Below, in pieces: positions 31,574 through 39,122 of a stretch of 64,000 nt of DNA. A program made the position numbers and the translations under genes. Source of the stretch: a virus; the IMG/VR virus record IMGVR_UViG_3300005095_000015, positions 1 to 64,000 of that record; one strand, 5' to 3'. The stretch's first letter is position 1; every line of letters starts with the position of its first letter. A model generated the notes under the pieces. It saw only the letters and a list, made by a program, of their open reading frames with translations, was not told the origin of the DNA and did no database searches.

Positions 31574-32474
31574 AGTAGAAGAATTACTGTCTTTAATCTT
31601 TGAACTATCTGAAAGCAAACAATCGGAAGGGTTTCCGATTGTTCAAGTAGCTGAGTTGGATTCTGGAAGCATTAGATTTCTTAGCAGTTCTGCTAGGCTC
31701 AGTGCTCCTGGCAAAGTTACTACAGTTGATACCAGCGAGTTAGAACCTTATGTTGATAAGCTTTATTATGTCACGGCTATCAAATCTGACATCTCAAAGT
31801 CAGAGTTAGCGAAGAAGATCCTTGAGGAAGCAAAATACTTTTTCATTCCTGGGTCCAAAGAAGGAAAAGGTCAAGTATTTTGTTTTGGTGAAATGGAAGA
31901 TGTTAAGTATAAGAAGATAAACACAAATCTTGGTATAATTATAGAGAAGTTCCAGAAAGAAAAAGACGGGCTCAAGCTTTCATTCTCCCTTTTGAAAACA
32001 AAAGCCACAATCTATAGGATTGACGATATCTACAATCACCTTGCTTTCTGGGCAAACCTAAGAGATGTTTTTAAGTTATGTAGAATAAGCAATTGGAAGG
32101 AACTTTACGACCAGAAAGTTGCAGAGTTCCAGAAAGAGATAAAGAAATCCCAAAAGAAAACCAAAAAGAAGAAGAAGGGAGGCAAAGTCCTTTGCTACAA
32201 ACTAATTCAAATCAAAGGGTTCAGTGATTTGAAAAAAGTTGATTATGATTGGATGGAAGACGAGGGAGTCGATTGGACAGATCTTATAGATTGTTGGGTG
32301 GAGGCTCCTAACGAGATGCGTACCATAGATACAAGAAAAGCAAAAGCAGTTAAAGTTACCTACGCTTACTACGATAACAGGGCAGATGCAATTGGTAAAG
32401 TTGAAGTTACTGCGTACAAGAAAGGTTCAAGTTACTACATTCCTGTAGAGACAGTTGATAACATAACTGGGTAG
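31566..32474 (+). CDS. Tagged head protein (302 aa)
   Basis: It begins MSKVEELLSLIFELSESK, a variant of the shared tag; a similar LSESK-type segment also follows the tag of the gene at 34157. Residues 195-210 form a run of Lys (KKSQKKTKKKKKGGK). The rest is alpha/beta without a recognised motif. An internal head protein is the best guess. AGGAGGTAAAG precedes the ATG. Confidence 0.52.
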   Translation: MSKVEELLSLIFELSESKQSEGFPIVQVAELDSGSIRFLSSSARLSAPGKVTTVDTSELEPYVDKLYYVTAIKSDISKSELAKKILEEAKYFFIPGSKEGKGQVFCFGEMEDVKYKKINTNLGIIIEKFQKEKDGLKLSFSLLKTKATIYRIDDIYNHLAFWANLRDVFKLCRISNWKELYDQKVAEFQKEIKKSQKKTKKKKKGGKVLCYKLIQIKGFSDLKKVDYDWMEDEGVDWTDLIDCWVEAPNEMRTIDTRKAKAVKVTYAYYDNRADAIGKVEVTAYKKGSSYYIPVETVDNITG

Positions 32475-32488
32475 GACTGGAGGAAGTG

Positions 32489-32764
32489 ATGAGTAAAGCT
32501 AAAGAGCTACTTGAATCGATCAGCCGATTGAAACTAAGTCGTGATTTTGAGCTTGATATTGAGGAGTTGTTGAAAGACTTAGCAGACGACACTGTTGATG
32601 AGCTAAAGCATCAAGAGTTACTTGATGATAACTCAGTAGACGAAATGGATCTTGAAAAAGCTTTTGAAGAGGTAATAAGAGACAACACTGAAAAAATAAC
32701 CAAAACTTTACTGAAAGGCGTCATCGAAATTTTATCGTCTGAGTACAAGATCAAGGTGGAGTAA
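32489..32764 (+). CDS. Tagged small helical head protein (91 aa)
   Basis: ATG 32489 follows TGGAGGAAGTG; a GTG lies one codon earlier. It begins MSKAKELLESISRL, a full match to the tag with LLE at 7-9. The remainder is acidic and helical. It directly precedes the prohead protease gene, as would an internal or core protein. Confidence 0.58.
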   Translation: MSKAKELLESISRLKLSRDFELDIEELLKDLADDTVDELKHQELLDDNSVDEMDLEKAFEEVIRDNTEKITKTLLKGVIEILSSEYKIKVE

Positions 32765-32794
32765 AACATTAAGATAGAGATAGAGGGTAAAGCA

Positions 32795-34141
32795 ATGGCT
32801 GAGCGTTTAATTGACATCTTCCAACCAGAGATCAACTTTACGGTTGAGGAAGCCAGAGGCGAGGTTGACGGTAAGCACATACTTGCTAAGGTGAAGGGGC
32901 AGTTCTTTGTTCCTGAAGGTGTTTCTCGCAATCGTCGTTACTACTCAAAACGCCTCTGGGAGAAGGCAATAGCAAAGGTAAAGCCTAAACTAGAGAACAG
33001 AACCTTGTTTGGTACTATTGGGCATGAGCAGGAACTTACTGACACAGCTTTACTTGAAGGTAAAGTGAGTCACATCGTTACCAACCTTTATATTGATGAG
33101 AAGGGGAGAGGTATTGGTGAGGCTCTTATCCTTAACACACCAGCTGGACGCATCCTAAACACCTTACTCAGGGCAGGTTCAAAGCTTTATGTTTCAAGCA
33201 GAGCTGAGGGTAAGTATAGTGGAACTAAAAATGGTGTTCCAGCTGTTGATGAGGATGCATACGACTTGAAAGGTTTTGACTTTGTTATAGATCCTGGCTT
33301 TCTTGAGGCTCAGCCCACTTTGGTTGAGTCTTTACAGAAGGATCTAAGTTACTGTTTTCCAAATCTTTGCAGAACCAAAGACGAAAAACAATCTGAAGGA
33401 GGTAGTGAAATGCCTGACACCGCATTACTCGAAGCTAAGGTTAGGGAGAATTTAAAGCTACAGGAAGACTTGAACAAGGCTTTAGAGCAGCTTGAGGAAC
33501 TCAAGAAGCAAGTTGCAGTGCTTGAGAGCAAGAACAAAGAGCTTGAGAAAGAGGCTGAAGTGAAGAAAGAACTCGAAGCAAAGGTAAAAGAACTCTCTGA
33601 CAAGCTTGAAGCTTACGAGAAGCTTGGCTCTGTTGATGAGTTAAGCAAAGCACTTGACGAAGCTAAGAAAGCTTTAGAAGCTTATAAAGAACTCGGTACT
33701 CCAGAGGAGATACAGGAAGCATTAGACAAGGCAAAAGAAGCACTTGAGGCTTACAAGGAACTTGGCTCACCTGAAGAGCTTGATGAGGCTATAGAGAAGG
33801 CAAGGGAGTTGCTTGAGAAGTACAAAGAACTCGGTACTCCAGAGGAGATAGAACAGGTATTTGAAAAGGCCGAGGTTCTTATCTCTGAGTCTCTTGAAGC
33901 AGCTAAGGAGAAGAAGATTGAAGAGCTGGCCAATGAGCTCGGTGTGGCTAAGGAGATGGTTGCTAAAGTGTATGACAAGATGAGTGAGGGAGAGATTAGA
34001 GAGTTTTTCAAAGAGTTTTCTGAGCATCTCAAGATAAAGGAAAAGTACGAAAAGAAAGACGAAAGCAAAGAGCACGAGCCAGCAAAGAAACCTTTATGGG
34101 AGAGCAGAGGCGAAAGACTTTTGTCTTATTTCAGCAAGTAA
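32795..34141 (+). CDS. Prohead protease fused to scaffold/core protein
   Basis: This 448-aa protein combines two head-assembly functions. Residues 1-195 resemble T4 gp21-type proteases: GQFFVPEGVSRNRRYYSKRL, His77 in GHEQE and Ser134/Ser135 in VSSRAEG as likely catalytic residues. Residues 206-448 are almost all charged coiled coil, like scaffold proteins, with about four repeats of a 23-residue unit (A-YKELGTPEEI) between 275 and 370. TALLE at the junction (residues 209-213) is an LxE site where self-cleavage might separate the parts. An internal start at 33410 can give the scaffold alone. GAGGGTAAAGCA precedes ATG 32795. Confidence 0.8.
   Translation: MAERLIDIFQPEINFTVEEARGEVDGKHILAKVKGQFFVPEGVSRNRRYYSKRLWEKAIAKVKPKLENRTLFGTIGHEQELTDTALLEGKVSHIVTNLYIDEKGRGIGEALILNTPAGRILNTLLRAGSKLYVSSRAEGKYSGTKNGVPAVDEDAYDLKGFDFVIDPGFLEAQPTLVESLQKDLSYCFPNLCRTKDEKQSEGGSEMPDTALLEAKVRENLKLQEDLNKALEQLEELKKQVAVLESKNKELEKEAEVKKELEAKVKELSDKLEAYEKLGSVDELSKALDEAKKALEAYKELGTPEEIQEALDKAKEALEAYKELGSPEELDEAIEKARELLEKYKELGTPEEIEQVFEKAEVLISESLEAAKEKKIEELANELGVAKEMVAKVYDKMSEGEIREFFKEFSEHLKIKEKYEKKDESKEHEPAKKPLWESRGERLLSYFSK
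33410..34141 (+). CDS. Scaffold protein from an internal start
   Basis: ATG 33410 is in frame with the protease gene (residue 206) and has AAGGAGGT (33396-33403) 6 bases upstream, as strong as any site in the window. It would give a 243-aa scaffold without protease, beginning MPDTALLEAKV. The same layout is known for lambda C/Nu3. Sequence shows the site; use is inferred. Confidence 0.65.
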   Translation: MPDTALLEAKVRENLKLQEDLNKALEQLEELKKQVAVLESKNKELEKEAEVKKELEAKVKELSDKLEAYEKLGSVDELSKALDEAKKALEAYKELGTPEEIQEALDKAKEALEAYKELGSPEELDEAIEKARELLEKYKELGTPEEIEQVFEKAEVLISESLEAAKEKKIEELANELGVAKEMVAKVYDKMSEGEIREFFKEFSEHLKIKEKYEKKDESKEHEPAKKPLWESRGERLLSYFSK

Positions 34142-34156
34142 GAGTGGAGGTAGACG

Positions 34157-34507
34157 ATGAGTAAGGCTAAGAAGTTACTGGAGTTAATAGAGGGGTTATC
34201 TGAGAGTGAGAAAGTGGAATTAACCTTTTGGCGTTTATTGGAAGTAACTACTCCTGACGGTGTGCAGGTTGTCTTAGCAGTATACCGAGACAAACAAGGT
34301 AACAAGTATCTAAGCTGTTGTGGATGGGGTACGGACGAAGGTTACAAGCTAAGAAACGATTATCCTGAAGTCGAAGTAGTTTATGACGGCAAAGATGCTG
34401 ACGGTGACGATCTTTACAAAGGAGAGAAAGGTATCTACTTTTCTAAGGTGAAAGATCCAAGGAAAGCAGCTAAGGAAGCCTTTGGTGGAAAGGCTAAGTA
34501 TCTTTAG
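34157..34507 (+). CDS. Tagged head protein (116 aa)
   Basis: It begins MSKAKKLLELIEGLSESEK, a full match to the tag. The rest is a small alpha/beta domain with an acidic GKDADGDDLY loop. It lies between scaffold and major capsid genes. GTGGAGGTAGACG precedes the ATG. Probably an internal or decoration-type head protein; the family is unknown. Confidence 0.55.
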   Translation: MSKAKKLLELIEGLSESEKVELTFWRLLEVTTPDGVQVVLAVYRDKQGNKYLSCCGWGTDEGYKLRNDYPEVEVVYDGKDADGDDLYKGEKGIYFSKVKDPRKAAKEAFGGKAKYL

Positions 34508-34512
34508 TTAGA

Positions 34513-34542
34513 CTGCCTCCCTGCACTTCAGGGACTGAGCAG
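34513..34542 (+). promoter_or_regulatory. Two-part hairpin upstream of the capsid gene
   Basis: CCCTG (34519-34523) pairs with CAGGG (34529-34533); outside it CTGC (34513-34516) pairs with GCAG (34539-34542). There is no T-run. It fills the gap before the capsid gene and may stabilise or define the 5' end of its message. Confidence 0.4.
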
Positions 34543-34586
34543 AGAACTTCAATCCAAAACTAAGACTTGAGAGGAGGTTGTTAGCA

Positions 34587-35993
34587 ATGGCTGACATGGT
34601 AGAAAGCAGAGTTAAGAAGATGGAACAGGAGGCAGAGATACTCTACGAGCGTTATCGTCCACAGATGGACTTGTTTGAAAAATCCATTGTAGCTCAACTC
34701 AGAGGAGGTTTACAGCCTTACGATGTGTACGCATTAGGAAAGCAACTCGAGGCATTCGATGTTTACAAGCAAATTTGTGAAGAGGACGGTAATGTTAATC
34801 AGCTTGGTAGAATTCCTGACATTGCTTACGATGTCATCACAGTGGCTTACGGAACATCTGTAATACCTGTTATTGCTTCTGTTCAGCCTGTGGATGACGA
34901 GAGAGGAACTGTATACTTCAAGAATGTAAAGGCTGGAACTACGAAGGGTGCAGTAACTGAAGGTGAGACCTTAGCGTCTCCGACTTCTGGTGCAACTACG
35001 CCTTCTGGTTATGCTTCTAACTACATTGAGGGTGAGGTTGTAGGAACTGGAGATACCGCTGGAACCACAACCTTCAGTGCAACCTTAGCACAGGCACCTG
35101 TTAGGTCTCAGACTGTAAAGGTAACTGTTTCTGGAGTTGCTAATGTCTTTGGACAGGATGATGGAAACGGAAACATCATAGGTGCAGGTGTAAGTGGTAC
35201 TATTGATTACACTACTGGTGCAATTACTCTTAACTTCCTCAATGCTCCACCTGCAGGAGCACAGATTCTTGTAAGCTATCAGACCAACTACGAGCTCGCA
35301 GAGGACATTCCTTCCATCTCCACATTCTGGGACAGCACTTCTATAATGGCAAGGGTCTATGCACTCAAAGGTACAATTGGAATGCTCCAGAGCTTCGGAA
35401 TGAGAAAGAGGTTTGGAATTGTTGCTGAGGACGAGCTTGCAAAAGACCTTGTTGCAGAGATCAATGCAGAGGTAGGAGGAGACCTCATCAGAAAGCTCAA
35501 TGCAAACGCACCTGGGTCTGTAACCTGGAGCAAAACTCCTCCAGCCGGTGTTTCCTACTATGAGCATAAGCAGACCTTTAAGGATGCATTAGCAGATGTT
35601 GAGTCTACCTTAGTTGGACAGGCTGGAAGAGGTGTGATTAGTACTCTTATCGCTGGAAGAAATGTGGCTGCAGTAATTCAGACTTTACCTGGATTTACTA
35701 AACTTACTGATGGTTCCACAATAGGTGCACACATCTTTGGAACGCTTGACGGAATGACAGTGGTAAGAGTAACTGATGCATCTGTGCTTGATCCTAATAG
35801 AGCAATTGCAATCTATAAGGGAGCTAACCCATTTGAGGCTGCAGGAGTGTATGCTCCTTATATGCCACTTACAGTAACTACAACCTTACCTGCAGGAAAG
35901 AATCCTCTTGGTAACCAGAGAGCTGCTGCTGTTTGGGCTGGTGTTGAGGTGCTCGTACAGAACTTTGTTGTTGCTCTTGTTATGACTTCTTAA
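34587..35993 (+). CDS. Major capsid protein (T4 gp23-like) with inserted beta-sandwich module
   Basis: This 468-aa protein builds the icosahedral shell. It follows protease/scaffold and is rich in Gly, Ala and Thr, with a long helix around residues 265-285 as in the HK97 fold. Residues 149-233 are a beta-sandwich insertion (VGTGDTAGTTTF ... GTIDYTTGAITL) shared with a baseplate protein and two tailspikes. I chose ATG 34587 (GAGAGGAGGTTGTTAGCA upstream); an upstream in-frame start lies too close to that site. GGA and GCA codons are preferred over the GGT and GCT common in neighbours, consistent with very high expression. An efficient terminator follows. Confidence 0.85.
   Translation: MADMVESRVKKMEQEAEILYERYRPQMDLFEKSIVAQLRGGLQPYDVYALGKQLEAFDVYKQICEEDGNVNQLGRIPDIAYDVITVAYGTSVIPVIASVQPVDDERGTVYFKNVKAGTTKGAVTEGETLASPTSGATTPSGYASNYIEGEVVGTGDTAGTTTFSATLAQAPVRSQTVKVTVSGVANVFGQDDGNGNIIGAGVSGTIDYTTGAITLNFLNAPPAGAQILVSYQTNYELAEDIPSISTFWDSTSIMARVYALKGTIGMLQSFGMRKRFGIVAEDELAKDLVAEINAEVGGDLIRKLNANAPGSVTWSKTPPAGVSYYEHKQTFKDALADVESTLVGQAGRGVISTLIAGRNVAAVIQTLPGFTKLTDGSTIGAHIFGTLDGMTVVRVTDASVLDPNRAIAIYKGANPFEAAGVYAPYMPLTVTTTLPAGKNPLGNQRAAAVWAGVEVLVQNFVVALVMTS
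35031..35285 (+). repeat. Shared beta-sandwich module, copy in the capsid protein
   Basis: Encodes residues 149-233 of the capsid protein. It matches modules at 49252-49506, 51629-51889 and, more loosely, 59410-59613. Twenty bases (GATGATGGAAACGGAAACAT) are identical between this copy and the baseplate copy. Confidence 0.7.
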
Positions 35994-36003
35994 TTCCTGA
36001 CTT

Positions 36004-36038
36004 AACCCAGCCTGCCTAAAGTGGCGGGCTGGGTTTTA
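36004..36038 (+). terminator. Rho-independent terminator after the capsid gene
   Basis: AACCCAGCC-T-GCC pairs with GGC-G-GGCTGGGTT around TAAAGT, followed by TTAT. It is the strongest terminator I see in the structural half and would let capsid message outnumber that of downstream genes. Confidence 0.8.
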
Positions 36039-36070
36039 TGTGTTTACTCCAGCTATCTAAGGAGGTTACA

Positions 36071-36448
36071 ATGGCAAAGGTTAGAATTGTAAACAACACC
36101 AAAGGGCCTATCAGGATTAATAAGGTTGGGCGTTCTCCTCTGATTATTAGCCCAGGTGAGATGGTGGTAGATGTTAGTGTACTAGGACCTTACAATGACG
36201 CTCTTCTAGTTTGGCAAAAGGCAGGGGTTATACAGATTTTACCTGTTGAGGAAGAGATTGAGAAGTCAGCAGAAGTTAAAGTAAAAGAAGTGCCTACAAA
36301 GGTTGAAGCTGAAGCAGATGAAAAGGCAGAACAATCTGTAGCTGAAGAGCAAGAAGTAAAAGAAGAAGTTAAACCTGAAGAGGATAAAGAGGAAAAGAAG
36401 GAAAAACCTAAGAAGCGTGTAGTAAAACGCTCTAAGCGTAATAGATAA
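36071..36448 (+). CDS. Small beta-domain protein with charged tail (125 aa)
   Basis: ATG 36071 follows AAGGAGGTTACA. Residues 1-55 form a compact beta domain (KVRIVNNTKGPIRIN, LIISPGEMVV) resembling the protein at 38906. Residues 60-125 are low-complexity, alternating E, K and V. Head-to-tail or decoration role is possible by position. The family is unknown. Confidence 0.55.
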   Translation: MAKVRIVNNTKGPIRINKVGRSPLIISPGEMVVDVSVLGPYNDALLVWQKAGVIQILPVEEEIEKSAEVKVKEVPTKVEAEADEKAEQSVAEEQEVKEEVKPEEDKEEKKEKPKKRVVKRSKRNR

Positions 36449-36462
36449 AAGGGTAAAGCGAA

Positions 36463-37095
36463 ATGATCCCCCTTACCGAACTTTGGGAAAGATTATTAGA
36501 TGAGTCAGGACAGTACTTGTATGAGAACTTACCTGACACTACCTACGATCCAGCTAAGTTTGAACCTTTTGTTAAACGGGTTCTGTCAATCTACAGCCAG
36601 TACCGTCCTATAGAGAGAACCTTCAATATAAGTGTAACAAACTTAAAGTTCGACTTTACTGATCACACTTACGGCGTACCTGAGTGGATCTCCAGAGCAG
36701 TTTGCGTTAGTTTTCCTTACGCACCGTTGCTTTGGAATATGCAAAAGAGCCCGGTAAGCCAACCACCTGAAATGCCTTGGACTTACAGAAAACCTATACT
36801 TTACACCTCAGCAAATGGAGAGTTTGAGGTCACAGCAGTCTATCACCACAGCATAGAGCAAGATACAGCTGGTAACTATTACTTACCAACCATAGACTAC
36901 AATGATGATTTATTCTTCAAACTCCTACTCGGTAAGTTTTTACAGAAGTTAGGTAGGTCAAGAAAAGCTTTCACCTTAAACGACTTACCCATAGCTTCAG
37001 ATGCTGCTGATTTGGTAAGTGATGGTAGAGATTTGGAGCAGGAAGCATTGCAAGAGCTCGGTGAGCTTAGCAAGTGGTATTTAGCGTGGGGTTAA
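36463..37095 (+). CDS. Putative neck / head-tail connector protein (210 aa)
   Basis: It begins MIPLTELWERLLDE and is mixed alpha/beta, soluble, with conserved-looking aromatic residues. It lies in the block between capsid and sheath where T4-like phages encode neck proteins such as gp13 and gp14. No specific motif is visible, so the assignment is positional. Confidence 0.45.
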   Translation: MIPLTELWERLLDESGQYLYENLPDTTYDPAKFEPFVKRVLSIYSQYRPIERTFNISVTNLKFDFTDHTYGVPEWISRAVCVSFPYAPLLWNMQKSPVSQPPEMPWTYRKPILYTSANGEFEVTAVYHHSIEQDTAGNYYLPTIDYNDDLFFKLLLGKFLQKLGRSRKAFTLNDLPIASDAADLVSDGRDLEQEALQELGELSKWYLAWG

Positions 37096-37101
37096 GGTTA
37101 A

Positions 37102-37848
37102 ATGCATGCAAAAGAGGTTTTAGCATTGGTAGAAGCAATAAAACCTAAACTTACTCTTTACGATCTGTATAAAAATACAGCTGAGTTTCAAAGAAGACAG
37201 CCTTCACGGATAGGAAGAGTTCCTCCGCCTCATCAGGAGCTAAGGATACTTGAATGGAGTGTAGTTCCTTTTGTGGGAACTAAAAGCTTGCTTGTTACAG
37301 CATTGGTTGAGCCAGGAACTCCAGGAAGACTTCCCAAAAAAGCAATCATCAAGTTTTACAATGTTGAATTTGCTGAAAATCCTGCTGAGGTAAGGCACGA
37401 TCCCGACTGGTATAACTTTGTGAGCTATGTGAAGATTCCTGTTAGAACAGGTGGCTTTGTTACTGAGCCGCAGGAAGTAGCTTTCAAAAAGATAAATGCT
37501 AAGTGGTGTCCAGTACAGGTTAGATGTAACTGTGAAGATTTTTACTTCAGGTTTGGTTGGTACTTGAAAGAGTTTGGTTCTTTTTATGGTAAAGGACCTA
37601 AACCTTACCAGAGGAAAACTACCTGGTGGCCGTCTCAGAACAGATATCACATACCTGCAATGTGCAAGCATCTATGGAACCTAGCTAGGGCTTTAGAAAG
37701 AGCAGGTGTACTTTATGGGTTACCACCAATTAGACACAATGCGCCACCACCTAATGTAAGCAAGCCTACTACGGGTGGTAAGGTTGAAATGAGTGCACAA
37801 GCGTTTGTTAAGTTTATGCAGAAGATTTTAAGCGGAGATGTTAAGTAA
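37102..37848 (+). CDS. SWIM-type zinc-finger structural protein (248 aa)
   Basis: CNCEDFYFRFG near residue 148 and CKHLWN near residue 191 give the C-x-C-xn-C-x-H pattern of SWIM domains, seen in several virion-associated phage proteins. The N-terminus MHAKEVLALVEAIK faintly resembles the head tag (LVE). Located among connector genes. Nucleic-acid or protein binding at the vertex is possible. Confidence 0.55.
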   Translation: MHAKEVLALVEAIKPKLTLYDLYKNTAEFQRRQPSRIGRVPPPHQELRILEWSVVPFVGTKSLLVTALVEPGTPGRLPKKAIIKFYNVEFAENPAEVRHDPDWYNFVSYVKIPVRTGGFVTEPQEVAFKKINAKWCPVQVRCNCEDFYFRFGWYLKEFGSFYGKGPKPYQRKTTWWPSQNRYHIPAMCKHLWNLARALERAGVLYGLPPIRHNAPPPNVSKPTTGGKVEMSAQAFVKFMQKILSGDVK

Positions 37849-38252
37849 TGAGTGTTCTAGATGTGCTTGAGAATTACTTAGAGATAGTAAGCAATGTTCT
37901 TACTAATACTTTTGGCAAGGTTTACGGAGTAGATTTTGAGCTGTATAGAGCTGATCCAGTTGATCCTTATACAGTATATGGAGCTGATCCCGATGAAACT
38001 TCTTACAACCTTGTTACGACTGCTAAGGGAATACTTGTTCCTGCTTATGGCTTCGTTGATTATTCAAGTGAGGAAGCTGGTGTACTTGACGAGGCTTATC
38101 TCTATGCATCTGAAAACCTACAGCCTGGTGATATTGTGAAAATCCTGCGAAGTGATACAGCGACAAAGCGCTATAGGGTCTACGCAATGGAAGCTATTGG
38201 TATCACATCTCCTGTGATAAAGAGGTATAGGTTGAGACCTTTGGTGGATTAG
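37848..38252 (+). CDS. Putative connector / head completion protein (134 aa)
   Basis: Mostly beta, with an acidic YRADPVDPYTVYGADPDE loop. The ATG overlaps the preceding stop by a base. It lies between connector-type genes. No family is recognised. Confidence 0.42.
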   Translation: MSVLDVLENYLEIVSNVLTNTFGKVYGVDFELYRADPVDPYTVYGADPDETSYNLVTTAKGILVPAYGFVDYSSEEAGVLDEAYLYASENLQPGDIVKILRSDTATKRYRVYAMEAIGITSPVIKRYRLRPLVD

Positions 38253-38256
38253 CACT

Positions 38257-38892
38257 ATGGCTGCAACTGTTGCGTATGTAATGAAACATTGGGCAGATCT
38301 GGTTGCTGAGGTTGAAGGTGTTAAAGTGCTCTATGCTCCTGACCTTAGCCTGCCTGATCCTATAAAGAGTGTTCGCAGGTTGCAGGTTAAGACTATTGCT
38401 GGTGTACCTATGCTCAGCGGCGGTGAACCTTTTATCGTTTTTTCGAGGAGACCTCTTACAACCAGCGATACAGCACAACCAAGAATATTCAAGGTGAGTG
38501 GTCCTGTTGACACCACAGGAAGTGTTGCTATCTACAAAGCAAAGATGGCAAGCTGTGATTTTCAGTGCCTTTATCTTAGCAAAGACATTCGCAAAGTTGA
38601 AGAGTTTGAGCTTAAGTACATCACTCAGTCAGGCATAACTGAGAAAATGACAATGGAAGTCGATTACGGAGATCCAATAGGTATTATCAACTACAGCTTG
38701 CAATGGAAGGAGATTGACGATTTGCAGATCACAGGTGATGGGTTAGATGTAAAAGCTTTGAGTTTTACCTGTACGGTAAGCGGTTGGTTTGTATCGGCTC
38801 CAGTTGATACAGGTAAGATAATAACTGAAATTGATATATTTTACAAAGACTATGTAACTGAAATTGACATAGACTACGACATAGTCACTTAG
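38257..38892 (+). CDS. Putative neck or tail-completion protein (211 aa)
   Basis: An alpha-helical start is followed by a beta-rich body that ends in a repeat-like EIDIFYKDYVTEIDIDYD. Position just before the sheath gene suggests a neck or tail-terminator protein (compare T4 gp14, gp15, gp3). No diagnostic motif. Confidence 0.42.
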   Translation: MAATVAYVMKHWADLVAEVEGVKVLYAPDLSLPDPIKSVRRLQVKTIAGVPMLSGGEPFIVFSRRPLTTSDTAQPRIFKVSGPVDTTGSVAIYKAKMASCDFQCLYLSKDIRKVEEFELKYITQSGITEKMTMEVDYGDPIGIINYSLQWKEIDDLQITGDGLDVKALSFTCTVSGWFVSAPVDTGKIITEIDIFYKDYVTEIDIDYDIVT

Positions 38893-38905
38893 AGGAGGAG
38901 AGCTG

Positions 38906-39100
38906 ATGGCTAAAAAGAAGGCAAGAAAAGCCAAAGAAGTCAAACCTATAGTTCTCGTTTCAAGAGTAGATTACCCAATCAGATTATCACTTTCTGATGG
39001 AACTGCACTTATGCTCTCTCCAAGAGCAAAGGTAACACTTCCCAAGGGCACTGAACCTGCAGGGGAGTTACCAAGTGGTGTGATCAAGCTGAATGTGTAA
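38906..39100 (+). CDS. Small beta-domain protein (64 aa)
   Basis: ATG 38906 follows GAGGAGGAGAGCTG. Basic first 14 residues, then a beta domain (DYPIRLSLSDGTALMLSPRAKVTL) like the first domain of the protein at 36071. It immediately precedes the sheath gene. Function is unknown. Confidence 0.5.
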   Translation: MAKKKARKAKEVKPIVLVSRVDYPIRLSLSDGTALMLSPRAKVTLPKGTEPAGELPSGVIKLNV

Positions 39101-39122
39101 AACTTAGGTGGAGGTGAAAGAT

